Below, piece by piece: positions 50,943 to 59,013 of a stretch of 64,000 nt of DNA (position 1 is the stretch's first letter; the number at the start of each line of letters is the position of its first letter). A model generated the notes under the pieces. The model saw only the letters and a list, made by a program, of their open reading frames with translations, made no database searches and was not told where the DNA came from. Both the position numbers and the translations under genes were made by a program. Location: positions 55,078 through 119,077 of the forward strand of contig JARLJI010000244.1 of the NCBI GenBank assembly GCA_031291295.1, written 5' to 3'. The DNA comes from Rhodoferax sp. Lineage in GTDB: Bacteria > Pseudomonadota > Gammaproteobacteria > Burkholderiales > Burkholderiaceae_C.

Positions 50943-52151
50943 ATGAAAGTCATTGATTCCATCGTTACGCAGGCGGCCGGCATTGCCGCCATCCGCCGCG
51001 ACATCCACGCGCACCCCGAACTGTGCTTCAAGGAGGTGCGCACCGCCGACGTGGTGGCACAGAAGCTGACCGAGTGGGGCATCCCCATCCACCGCGGCAT
51101 GGGCACCACGGGCGTGGTCGGCATCATCAAGAACGGCACCAGCGAGCGCGCGGTCGGCCTGCGCGCCGACATGGACGCGCTGCCGATGCAGGAGTTCAAC
51201 ACCTTCGCCCACGCCAGCCAGAACGCCGGCAAGATGCACGCCTGCGGCCACGACGGCCACACCGCCATGCTGCTGGCAGCCGCCCAGCACTTCGCAAAAA
51301 ACCGCAACTTCGACGGCACGGTCTACGTGATCTTCCAGCCGGCCGAGGAAGGCGGCGGCGGCGCGCGCGAGATGATCAAGGACGGCCTGTTCGAGAAATT
51401 CCCGATGGAGGCGGTGTTCGGCATGCACAACTGGCCGGGCACCAACGTCGGCAAGTTCGCCGTGAGCGCGGGGCCGGTGATGGCGTCGAGCAACGAGTTC
51501 AAGATCACCATCCACGGCAAGGGCAGCCATGCCGGGCTGCCGTACATGGGCATCGACCCGGTGCCGATCGCCTGCCAGATGGTGCTGGGGTTGCAGAGCA
51601 TCATCAGTCGCAACAAGAAGCCGGTCGAGGCCGCGGTGCTGTCGGTCACCATGATCCACGCCGGCGAGGCCACCAACGTGGTGCCCGACAGCTGCGAGTT
51701 GCAGGGCACGGTGCGCACCTTTTCCTACGAGGTGCTGGACCTGATCGAAAAACGCATGAAGCAGGTGGCCGAGCACACCTGCGCCGCGCACGAGGCGACC
51801 TGCGACTTCGAGTTCGTGCGCAACTACCCGCCCACCATCAACTCCGCCGCCGAGGCCGAATTCGCGCGCCGGGTGATGCAGGACATCGTCGGCGCCGACA
51901 ACGTGATCGAGCAGGAGCCGACCATGGGCGCGGAGGACTTCTCCTACATGCTGCAGGCCAAGCCGGGCGCCTACTGTTTCATCGCCAACGGCGACGGCAC
52001 GCACCGCGAGATGGGCCACGGCGCGGGCCCGTGCATGCTGCACAACCCGAGCTACGACTTCAACGACGACCTGATTCCGCTGGGCGCCACCTACTGGGTG
52101 CGGCTCGCCGAAGACTGGCTCAAGACCCCGCGCGGGGGGGCCGGCGCATGA
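50943..52151 (+). CDS. M20 family amidohydrolase (hippurate/IAA-amino-acid hydrolase-like)
   Basis: Metal-dependent N-acyl-amino-acid hydrolase of 402 aa (M20D). Seen: AIRRDIHAHPELCFKEVRTADVVAQKL, VGLRADMDALPMQEFN, GKMHACGHDGHTAMLLAAAQHFA (metal Cys/His), VIFQPAEEGGGGAREMIKDGLF (Glu pair), FGMHNWPG, HGKGSHAGLPYMGIDPVPIA, and GAEDFSYMLQAKPGAYCFIANG with the distal His in PCMLHNPSYDFND. AAGGAG precedes ATG 50943. Its stop overlaps the start of the DUF2817 gene (ATGA), a two-gene peptide-scavenging operon. Natural substrate unknown. Confidence 0.94.
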   Translation: MKVIDSIVTQAAGIAAIRRDIHAHPELCFKEVRTADVVAQKLTEWGIPIHRGMGTTGVVGIIKNGTSERAVGLRADMDALPMQEFNTFAHASQNAGKMHACGHDGHTAMLLAAAQHFAKNRNFDGTVYVIFQPAEEGGGGAREMIKDGLFEKFPMEAVFGMHNWPGTNVGKFAVSAGPVMASSNEFKITIHGKGSHAGLPYMGIDPVPIACQMVLGLQSIISRNKKPVEAAVLSVTMIHAGEATNVVPDSCELQGTVRTFSYEVLDLIEKRMKQVAEHTCAAHEATCDFEFVRNYPPTINSAAEAEFARRVMQDIVGADNVIEQEPTMGAEDFSYMLQAKPGAYCFIANGDGTHREMGHGAGPCMLHNPSYDFNDDLIPLGATYWVRLAEDWLKTPRGGAGA

Positions 52152-53245
52152 TCGGCCTGATACAGGCGTTCTCCCCCAGCTATGCCGCAGCCCGCGTCAA
52201 GTTCCTGGAGGCCGCCGCCACGGCCGGGCTGCCCAACGAATCGCACAACCACCCGCTGCCCGGGCGCGATGGCGAGGTGCTGGCGATGGACGTGGCGCTC
52301 GACGGCCCGGCGAATGCCGACAAACTGCTGATCGTCACCAGCGCCTGCCACGGCGTGGAAGGCTATTGCGGCAGCGGCGTGCAGGTGTTTGCGCTGCACG
52401 ACGCCGAGTGGCGCGCCAAGGCGAAGGCACAGGGCGTGGCGGTACTCTACGTGCACGCGCTCAACCCCTACGGTTTTTCACACGTGCGCCGCGCCACCCA
52501 CGAGAACGTGGATTTGAACCGCAACTTTCACGACTTCAGCAAGCCCCTGCCCGCGAACCCCGGCTACCGCGAACTGGCGCCGCTGCTGCTGCCCGAGCAA
52601 TGGCCGCCGTCGCCCGAGAACACGGCCGCGATCGGCCAGTTCGTCGCCACGCGCGGGATGGCCGCGTTCCAGGCGGCCATCTCGGGCGGCCAGCATGAAT
52701 TTCCCGACGGCCTGTTCTTCGGCGGCACCGCGCCGACCTGGAGCAACCAGACCTTTCGCCGCGTGCTGCAAACGCATGGCCGCCAGGCCCGGCGCATCGC
52801 CTGGATCGACATCCACACCGGCCTGGGCCCCAACGGCGTGGGCGAGCGCATCTATGCCGGCAACGACGACGCGGCCGCGATCCAGCGCGCACGTGCCTGG
52901 TGGGACGGCGGCGGGGCCACGCCCGTGACCTCGATCTTCGACGGCTCGTCGACCTCGGCTTTCGTGACCGGCCTGATGTGCGGCGCCCTCTACGAGGAAT
53001 GCCCGCAAGCCGAATACACCGGCATCGCCATGGAGTACGGGACGGTGCCGATGCTCGACGTGATGCACGCCATGCGCGCCGAGCACTGGCTCAACATCCA
53101 CCGCGATGCGCCGCCTGAACTGGCCCGGCAGATCAAGCAGCAGATGATGGACGCGTTCTACACCGACACCGATGCCTGGAAAGGGCAGATCATCAGCCAG
53201 GCGAGGCAGGCGATGTTTCAGGCCGTGGCTGGGCTGAGTTCTTGA
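52148..53245 (+). CDS. DUF2817 family M14-like metallopeptidase
   Basis: Protein of 365 aa in the DUF2817 family, related to zinc carboxypeptidases/succinylglutamate desuccinylase-like M14 enzymes. Seen: LLIVTSACHGVEGYCGSGVQVF (zinc His and Glu), VLYVHALNPYGFSHVRRATHENVDLNRNFHDF (substrate Arg and Asn-Arg pair), RIAWIDIHTGLGPNGVGERIY (third zinc His) and GIAMEYGTVPMLDVMHA (catalytic Glu). ATG 52148 overlaps the amidohydrolase stop. The much longer track ORF from 51023 reads the amidohydrolase gene out of frame and is rejected. Probably cytoplasmic and peptide-directed. Confidence 0.9.
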   Translation: MIGLIQAFSPSYAAARVKFLEAAATAGLPNESHNHPLPGRDGEVLAMDVALDGPANADKLLIVTSACHGVEGYCGSGVQVFALHDAEWRAKAKAQGVAVLYVHALNPYGFSHVRRATHENVDLNRNFHDFSKPLPANPGYRELAPLLLPEQWPPSPENTAAIGQFVATRGMAAFQAAISGGQHEFPDGLFFGGTAPTWSNQTFRRVLQTHGRQARRIAWIDIHTGLGPNGVGERIYAGNDDAAAIQRARAWWDGGGATPVTSIFDGSSTSAFVTGLMCGALYEECPQAEYTGIAMEYGTVPMLDVMHAMRAEHWLNIHRDAPPELARQIKQQMMDAFYTDTDAWKGQIISQARQAMFQAVAGLSS

Positions 53246-53252
53246 TGATTTT

Positions 53253-53300
53253 GGCTTTTAGCCCTTGCCGGGCATACCCAGCTAGCTATTGAATTCATAG
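53253..53300 (-). repeat. Dispersed GCTAT repeat, copy 9
   Basis: On the minus strand: CTATGAATTCAATAGCTAGC ... CAAGGGCTAAAAGCC. Lies directly after the DUF2817 stop and may serve as its terminator-like 3' hairpin. Confidence 0.8.
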
Positions 53301-53323
53301 TAAGCCCTTTGTTGTTTCCGGAC

Positions 53324-54038
53324 CCGTAGCTGTCATTCCCGGCTTGACCGGGAATCCACAGTAGTGAAGCGTTGACCTTTGCAAGGGCTGCTGGCCGGGT
53401 TGCGCCCCGGCGGGCGCCTCACTTTTCTTTGCTTCGCCAAAGCAAAGTAAGCAAAAGAAAGGCGAGCCGGATTCGTCGGCCCTGCGGGCACGCTGCGTTG
53501 CTCGACTTGAGCCGGGTGCGCGCAAACTCGGCTTCGCCTCAAACACGCGCGCCCCTGATCGGCTCAAGTCTGCGCTACTCGCCTCCTCATGACGGCGTGA
53601 GGACAACCAAAACAGCCAATACCAATACGACAAGGACGCGCCGTGGCGCGTCCTTATGGGCCTCGTGTTCGGCATCGAATTCGTCTTGGGTCTTGGGTCT
53701 TGGTACCGGTATTGGTTATTGGTATTCGGCTCCCCGCCGTCCAGACACGGCTGAGCAGCGCAGGGGCAAGCGGATCAAGAAGCGCGCGCTGTTTGAGCCC
53801 GCAGGGCGAGTTTGCGCGCTTCCCGCTTGCCCCGCGCAGCGCAAGGCACCCCGAAGGGGCCGTGTCTGCGGCTGCCCTTTCTTTGGGTGACTTTTCTTTG
53901 GGCACGCAAAGAAAAGTTACTGCGCTGTCGGGCGCACATCCCGACCCCCAGCCCGTCGGGCAACAACCGGAACCGAGCCGCTCGCAATGGTCCCATCCCA
54001 ACTACCGTGGATTCCCGGTCAAGCCGGGAATGACAAGA
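53324..54038. repeat. 0.7-kb non-coding two-armed inverted repeat region
   Basis: The only long stretch in the window without a convincing gene. It is bounded by two REP-like palindromes (53335-53355 and 54011-54031) in opposite orientation. Inside, the left half (for example GCGCGCAAACTCGGCTTCGC at 53518 and the CTTTTCTTTGCTTCGCC block at about 53420) recurs inverted in the right half (53782-53819 and about 53875-53922). CCAATACCAATAC at about 53615 mirrors GGTATTGG/TATTGGTATT near 53710. A perfect 11-bp hairpin AAGGACGCGCC-GT-GGCGCGTCCTT lies near the centre (53632-53655). The ORFs listed here have repeat-derived, low-complexity translations. Confidence 0.8.
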
Positions 54039-54107
54039 GAAGAGCCGGGAATAACGGCGGCTGCGCCGGAAATGACAAATCAGAAACCTGGAATGACAGC
54101 AGCGCCA
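54024..54107. repeat. 21-bp degenerate tandem repeat overlapping coaX 3' end
   Basis: Four 21-bp units, each starting CCGGGAATGACA or a close variant (54024, 54045, 54066, 54087), continue from the right arm of the REP palindrome. The coaX stop codon (54080-54082) falls in the third unit. Confidence 0.8.
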
Positions 54108-54901
54108 GGGTTTGGCAGAAGAGCCGGAAACCGCCGGGCCGCAATTTCCAGCAAACCATCAAAAATCAGGTTATCCACCAGCTCGAAGGTCCCCAGCATG
54201 CTCGGCGCCATCTTCCAGCCTGCGCCGCCCGTCATCACGCACATCGGCTCGGCGCCGCAGTGCTGGCGCACGTGCTGCATCATGCGTTCGATCGCCCCGG
54301 CGATTGCGTAGGTGCCGCCGCTGGTCAGGGCATCGCTGGTGTTGGTGGGAAATTCACGCACCTCGCCGGTGGGCACATGCAGCCCGGCGGTGCCGGATTC
54401 GAGCGCTCGCAGCATGATGCCGTGGCCGGGCAGGATCAGCCCGCCCAGGAACTTGCCGCCGGCATCGATGGCCTCCACCGTCACGGCCGTGCCAACCATC
54501 GCCACCACCATCGGCCGCGGCGCGCTGCCGCGCAGCGCGGCTTGGTCCAGCATGCGATGGCGCGCGCCGATCATCGCGACCCATCGATCGGCGCCGAGGC
54601 GCGCGGGATGGTCGTAGCCGTTGATCAGGCCCGCCTCGGCGCTGCTGGAAACCACCCATTGCGGGGCCACGTCCCAGAGCTCCATCTGCTCCTGCACGCA
54701 GCGCTTGATGGCGTCGCCCGCCACGATGCAGCCGAGCATGGCCTGCGGCGCGGGCAGGTCGCGCCAAGCGCCCTCCGCCAGTTTCTCGATGTTCTCCAAA
54801 AACTCCGCGCCGTGGGCGAGCAGCGTGGCGCCAGGGCGCGGGGCGTCGTAATGCGCCCACTTGAGTCGCGTGTTGCCTACGTCGATGGCGAGAAACGTCA
54901 T
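54080..54901 (-). CDS. coaX: Type III pantothenate kinase
   Basis: CoaX of 273 aa, phosphorylating pantothenate in the first step of CoA synthesis. Seen: [19 protein letters not shown] (phosphate-binding P-loop of the ASKHA fold), [50 protein letters not shown] and [23 protein letters not shown], and [13 protein letters not shown]. The final residues (AAVIPGF) are encoded by the 21-bp tandem repeat, so the C-terminus has been extended or replaced by repeat DNA. Its usual partner birA is not present nearby. Confidence 0.95.
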   Translation of the reverse strand: MTFLAIDVGNTRLKWAHYDAPRPGATLLAHGAEFLENIEKLAEGAWRDLPAPQAMLGCIVAGDAIKRCVQEQMELWDVAPQWVVSSSAEAGLINGYDHPARLGADRWVAMIGARHRMLDQAALRGSAPRPMVVAMVGTAVTVEAIDAGGKFLGGLILPGHGIMLRALESGTAGLHVPTGEVREFPTNTSDALTSGGTYAIAGAIERMMQHVRQHCGAEPMCVMTGGAGWKMAPSMLGTFELVDNLIFDGLLEIAARRFPALLPNPGAAVIPGF

Positions 54902-55092
54902 GCTGTCCCCAATGTTTTGCGCATTATCACCAAACCGGTGCCGCCCGGCACAAAGGCATGGGTTTCGTGCTGGTCGCCAGCCACCAGGATTTACATGGCA
55001 TGCCTGCGGGTGCTACGGCACGGCATCCAGCCGCAACGGGGTTTGCGGCTAAAGTGCAGCTTCGTTCATTTTGATCTATTTGGAAGCCCGCC

Positions 55093-56532
55093 ATGAACAT
55101 CACCGAGCTCACGGCCGACGCGCTCTCGAAGGCCATCCACGCGCGCCAGGTGTCGTGCCGCGAGGTGATGCTGGCCTACCTGACGCGCATCGAAGCCGTG
55201 AATCCGGCGTTCAACGCCATCGTCAGCCTGCAGGATGGCGACGGTCTGTTGCGCCAGGCCGCCACGCACGACTTGCAACTCGCGCGCGGCGAATCCATGG
55301 GCTGGATGCACGGCATGCCGCAGGCCATCAAGGACCTGTCCAACACGGCCGGCATCCCGACCACGCTGGGCTCGCCGCTGATGCGCCACTTCGTGCCAAA
55401 GGAAGACGGCCTGCTGGCCCGGCGCATGAAGGCGGCCGGCTGCATCGTGATCGGCAAGACCAACACACCCGAGTTCGGCCTGGGCTCGCACACCTTCAAT
55501 GAAGTCTTTGGTGTTACGCGCAACGCCTACGACCCGACTTTCTCGGCCGGTGGCAGCAGCGGCGGCGGTGCAGTGGCGCTGGCCCAGCGCCTGTTGCCGG
55601 TGGCCGACGGCTCGGACTTCATGGGCAGCCTGCGCAACCCCGCGGCCTGGGCCAATGTGTTTGGCCTGCGGCCCTCGCAGGGGCGCGTGCCGATGGCGCC
55701 CGCGCAGGATGTATGGGTGTCGCAACTCGGCACCGAAGGCCCCATGGGGCGCACCGTGCGCGACGTGGCCTTGCTGCTGTCGGTGCAGGCGGGTTACGAT
55801 ACCAGCGCTCCGCTTTCGATAGCGCAAGATGGCCACCCGTTCAGGGCTGCGCTTGATTTTGACCCCAAGGGGTCGAGGATTGGCTGGCTCGCCGACCTGG
55901 ACGGCTACCTGCCCATGGAGGCAGGGATTTTGCCCGTGTGCGAGCAGGCGCTGGGTCGCCTGCAAGGCTTGGGCTGCACGGTCGAACCCGCCGCGCTGGG
56001 CCTGCCGCCCGATGGCATCTGGCAAGCCTGGCTGCTGTGGCGGCGCGCCCTGGTGGCGTCGCGCATTGCGCCATTCCTGCTGAATGCGAAAAACCGCGCG
56101 CACATCAAGCCCGAGGCGCTCTGGGAATACGACCAGGCGCAGGGCCTCAGCGGCCCGCAACTGCTCGCCGCCAGCGTGCAGCGCACGGCCTTCTACCAGC
56201 AGATGCTGCGGCTGTTCGAGCAGTACGACTACCTGGCGCTGCCCACGGCCCAGGTCTGGCCGTTCGAGGCAAGCCAGCGCTGGCCGCAAAGCATCGCCAG
56301 CGGCGGGGGCAGCGTCGCCATGGACACCTACCACCGCTGGATGGAAGTGGTGATCTACGCCACCTTCGCGGGCCTGCCCTGCATCAGCGTGCCGGCGGGT
56401 TTCAACGCCGCGGGCCTGCCGATGGGGCTGCAAATTATCGGCAACCCGCAAGCCGACTTTGCCGTGCTGCAGCTGGCCGGCGCCTACGAGCAGGTTGCGC
56501 AGGACGTGCTGCAAAGGAAGCCCGGCGGCTGA
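55093..56532 (+). CDS. Amidase (amidase-signature family)
   Basis: Ser-cisSer-Lys amidase of 479 aa. Seen: HGMPQAIKDLSNTAGIPTTLGS (catalytic Lys), GKTNTPEFGLGSHTFNEVFGVTRNAYDPTFSAGGSSGGGAVALAQRLLPVADGSDFMGSLRNPAAWANVFGLRPS (glycine-rich signature, cis-Ser and nucleophilic Ser in GSLRNP), EGPMGRTVRDVALLL, and C-terminal GLPCISVPAGFNAAGLPMGLQIIG. The MGSLRNP version (instead of GGSIR) is typical of a subgroup of proteobacterial amidases. Substrate unknown. A 9-bp tandem repeat follows the stop codon immediately. Confidence 0.93.
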   Translation: MNITELTADALSKAIHARQVSCREVMLAYLTRIEAVNPAFNAIVSLQDGDGLLRQAATHDLQLARGESMGWMHGMPQAIKDLSNTAGIPTTLGSPLMRHFVPKEDGLLARRMKAAGCIVIGKTNTPEFGLGSHTFNEVFGVTRNAYDPTFSAGGSSGGGAVALAQRLLPVADGSDFMGSLRNPAAWANVFGLRPSQGRVPMAPAQDVWVSQLGTEGPMGRTVRDVALLLSVQAGYDTSAPLSIAQDGHPFRAALDFDPKGSRIGWLADLDGYLPMEAGILPVCEQALGRLQGLGCTVEPAALGLPPDGIWQAWLLWRRALVASRIAPFLLNAKNRAHIKPEALWEYDQAQGLSGPQLLAASVQRTAFYQQMLRLFEQYDYLALPTAQVWPFEASQRWPQSIASGGGSVAMDTYHRWMEVVIYATFAGLPCISVPAGFNAAGLPMGLQIIGNPQADFAVLQLAGAYEQVAQDVLQRKPGG

Positions 56533-56586
56533 GGGGTCGCGGGGGTCGCGGGGGTCGCGGGGGTCGCGGGGGTCGCGGGGGTCGGC
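56533..56586. repeat. 9-bp tandem repeat (GGGGTCGCG)n
   Basis: Five perfect copies of GGGGTCGCG followed by a partial sixth (GGGGTCG), starting one base after the amidase stop. Likely length-variable. Confidence 0.9.
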
Positions 56587-56725
56587 ATGAGGCTCGCAGG
56601 GTTAATCGTGTGACCGCTTGCGCGACCAAGTTATCCTTGCTGACCTGAAGCAGCCATGCTACAACCGAGACACGTTCAATACGTTACGTTACAAGCGCCT
56701 AAATTCACCGCCCATTCCACCCACG

Positions 56726-57706
56726 ATGAGCTTTCCTCTCTACCATTCGCCCGGTACCATCGTCTTCCTCGATGACGATCCCGACTACCTCGACATGCTG
56801 GCGCTGGTGATGCCGGAGGACTGGCACGTGCGGCTGTTTCGGCGGCCGCAGATCTGCATCAACCAGCTGCAGCAGGAGCCGCCATTGTGGGAAGCCGACG
56901 CGTGGACGCAACAGGAGATGATCGAAGCGTCGCGTGCCGGTGGCCCCCCCTTGATTTCGCAAATCCTGCGCTACTGGTCGGAAAACAGCCAGCGCTACGC
57001 CCTCACCCAGGTGTGCGTGGTCGACTATTCCATGCCGGGCATGGACGGCCTGCAGGCACTGGGTGAACTGGTGGACTGGCCGGGGCTGCGCGTGCTGCTG
57101 ACCGGCCAGGCGGACGAGCAGATTGCGGTGGACGCGTTCAACCGCGGCCTGATCGAGCAATTCATCGCCAAACAGACCCCGGACATCTCGCGCCGCCTGA
57201 TCGAGACGCTGCGGCGCATGCAGGCCACAGCCAGCGGGCGCCTCTCCCAGATCTGGCGCACCACGCTGACGCAAAGCCAGAATGCGCTGCTGCGGGTGCC
57301 ATCAATTGCGCATGACCTGTCCGAATTCGTGGCCGACCACTGGGTCGAATACGTAGTGATCGGCCGGCCCTTCGGCATTCTGGGCCGCGATGCGAATGGC
57401 CGGGTTGGCTGGCTTCAGCTGGAGCCCGTGAGCGGCCTGGGCGAACTGGCCGAACTCGCCGGCGCCGCCGGGGTCAACTCCCAGAGTGTCGCCGAGATTC
57501 AAAAAGGCAAGAAACTGGCCGACCTGGAACTCGGGCAGTCCCTGGGGCGGGCCGGCGCCCCCGAACTGGGTCCGGCGCTTCCGATCGGACGCGAAGGATC
57601 GCTGCTGGGGGCGTTGTTTGCCGTGGGCAGCGAGCACAGCCCGCACGCCAGCACCAGCTACCACCGCTGGTTGGCCGCTCAGCCGAAGCGTTTCGTGCAA
57701 GATTAG
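56726..57706 (+). CDS. Unusual response regulator with inserted segment and novel C-terminal domain
   Basis: A 326-aa protein with receiver-domain motifs: acidic pair in IVFLDDDPDYLDML, phosphoacceptor Asp in VCVVDYSMPGMDGL, Thr in VLLTGQADEQIAVDAFNRG and Lys in IEQFIAKQTPDI. Between the acidic pocket and the phosphoacceptor lies an extra segment of roughly 45 residues (about 42-86), absent from normal receivers. After a helical linker (SRRLIETLRRMQATASGRLSQIW) comes a C-terminal region (VEYVVIGRPFGILGRDANGRVGWLQLEPVSGL...) that I do not recognise; it has no DNA-binding motif. No histidine kinase is adjacent. ATG 56726 is preferred to the track start at 56618. Confidence 0.82.
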   Translation: MSFPLYHSPGTIVFLDDDPDYLDMLALVMPEDWHVRLFRRPQICINQLQQEPPLWEADAWTQQEMIEASRAGGPPLISQILRYWSENSQRYALTQVCVVDYSMPGMDGLQALGELVDWPGLRVLLTGQADEQIAVDAFNRGLIEQFIAKQTPDISRRLIETLRRMQATASGRLSQIWRTTLTQSQNALLRVPSIAHDLSEFVADHWVEYVVIGRPFGILGRDANGRVGWLQLEPVSGLGELAELAGAAGVNSQSVAEIQKGKKLADLELGQSLGRAGAPELGPALPIGREGSLLGALFAVGSEHSPHASTSYHRWLAAQPKRFVQD

Positions 57707-57712
57707 TCTTTC

Positions 57713-58855
57713 TCAGGCTTGCCGCCACGGCAGGCCGTGCAAGCGCCAGCCGCCCCTGCGGCCGCGGTGTGCCTGCTCATCCGGGTCGCCCTCGAAGCCT
57801 TCCAGAATGTTGTAGGCCTGCAGGCCCAGTTCGGTCGCGCGTTTGGCCGCCGCAATCGAGCGCACGCCGCTGCGGCACAGCAGCACCACCTTCTTGCCCG
57901 GTGGCACGGCTTCCTTGAGGCCGGCATCGAACGCCGGGTTCATCGCCATGCCGGGCCACTGCTTCCAGGCCAGCGGCACCGCGCCGGGCACGAAACCGAC
58001 CCACTCGCGCTCGGCATCGGTGCGCACATCGACCAGCACGGCCTCGCCGGCCTGCCACCAGCGGCAAGCGAGCTGCGGCGACACATCGCCGGCATAGCCT
58101 TGCGCGGGGCGCGGCGCGTCTGACGCGGCGAGCGGGGTGAGGGGCGACGCGTCGGCATCATGGCGCAGACCCGAGCTCAGATTCGCCGGCACCGCCTCGT
58201 CCATGCGTTTGGGTTTGGGCAGGTCCAGCCCATTCATGGTGGCGACAAACTCGGCCAGCGTCTTGCCCGCCACGCGCGCGTTGCCGGCCTTCTCGGCGCC
58301 AATGGTCGAATGCGTGCGGCCCTGGTAGTCGTGGGCCGGCCAGACGGTGGTGGCATCGGGCAGCGCGAACAACACCTCGGTCAGGCTGCGGTACAGGTCC
58401 GCGGCGCTGCCGGACTGGAAATCGGTGCGCCCGCAACCGTTGATAAGCAGCGTGTCGCCGGTAAAAACATGGTCGCCGTCCGGCGTCTTCCACAGATAGC
58501 TCATGCTGCCCGCCGTATGGCCGGGCGTGTGCAGCGCGGTGATAGCCTCGCCGCCGAACTTAAGCACCTCGCCGTGCCTGAGTTGCACCGCCGCCGTACT
58601 GATGCCGCAGCCCGCCGGGGCGGCCGTTTGGGCGCCGGCATGCTCGGCCAGCAGCCCGGCGCTGGTGATGTGGTCGGCGTGCGCATGCGTCTCCACCGTC
58701 CACAGCAGCTTGAGGCCGTACTGCCTGAGTACGCCCAGGTCGCGCTCGACCTGTTCGTCCACCGGATCGATGATGAGCGCGTCCCGCGTGGCCTCGTCAA
58801 ACAACACGTAGGTGTAGGTGCTGGACGCGGGATCGAAAAGCTGTAGGGGTTTCAT
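57713..58855 (-). CDS. Persulfide dioxygenase-rhodanese fusion (PRF-like MBL protein)
   Basis: Two-domain protein of 380 aa. The N-terminal metallo-beta-lactamase domain has TVETHAHADHITSAG (metal motif), HTPGHTAGSMSYL, VFTGDTLLINGCGRTDFQSGSAADLYRSL and VWPAHDYQGRTHSTIGAEKAGNARV, the ETHE1 signature; ETHE1 enzymes oxidise glutathione persulfide to sulfite. From about residue 275 a rhodanese domain follows with VLVDVRTDAEREWVGFVPGAVPLAW and the catalytic loop CRSGVRS. This layout matches the persulfide dioxygenase-sulfurtransferase fusion known from Burkholderia. ATG 58855 with GGAG is used. Role: sulfide/thiol sulfur detoxification in the cytoplasm. Confidence 0.92.
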   Translation of the reverse strand: MKPLQLFDPASSTYTYVLFDEATRDALIIDPVDEQVERDLGVLRQYGLKLLWTVETHAHADHITSAGLLAEHAGAQTAAPAGCGISTAAVQLRHGEVLKFGGEAITALHTPGHTAGSMSYLWKTPDGDHVFTGDTLLINGCGRTDFQSGSAADLYRSLTEVLFALPDATTVWPAHDYQGRTHSTIGAEKAGNARVAGKTLAEFVATMNGLDLPKPKRMDEAVPANLSSGLRHDADASPLTPLAASDAPRPAQGYAGDVSPQLACRWWQAGEAVLVDVRTDAEREWVGFVPGAVPLAWKQWPGMAMNPAFDAGLKEAVPPGKKVVLLCRSGVRSIAAAKRATELGLQAYNILEGFEGDPDEQAHRGRRGGWRLHGLPWRQA

Positions 58856-59013
58856 GGCAATCTCCAAGGAGGTATCCTGACTCGCCACTGAAGTTTAGAA
58901 CGTTGAGGAGCCTCGCATGCATTTTTATTGGCAATCGCTGGCCGGCGCCCCAATGCTCTTGTTTTTGTAGCGACCCTGACAGCTGGCATGTGGGCTGCAG
59001 TACGATTGACGTC

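Noticed and set aside
51023-52147. N-terminal extension of the DUF2817 ORF (740 aa reading)
   Set aside because: Out-of-frame translation of the M20 amidohydrolase gene; Arg/His-rich and without domain motifs.
53295-54311. ORFs of 126, 172 and 222 aa in the 53.3-54.3 kb interval
   Set aside because: Translations follow REP palindromes and tandem repeats. No ribosome site or domain-like pattern. Annotated as a repeat region instead.
53987-55096. 369-aa plus-strand ORF
   Set aside because: First part is the 21-bp tandem repeat, the rest is antisense to coaX.
56533-56586. CRISPR-like array
   Set aside because: Direct 9-bp tandem units with no spacers; not a CRISPR.
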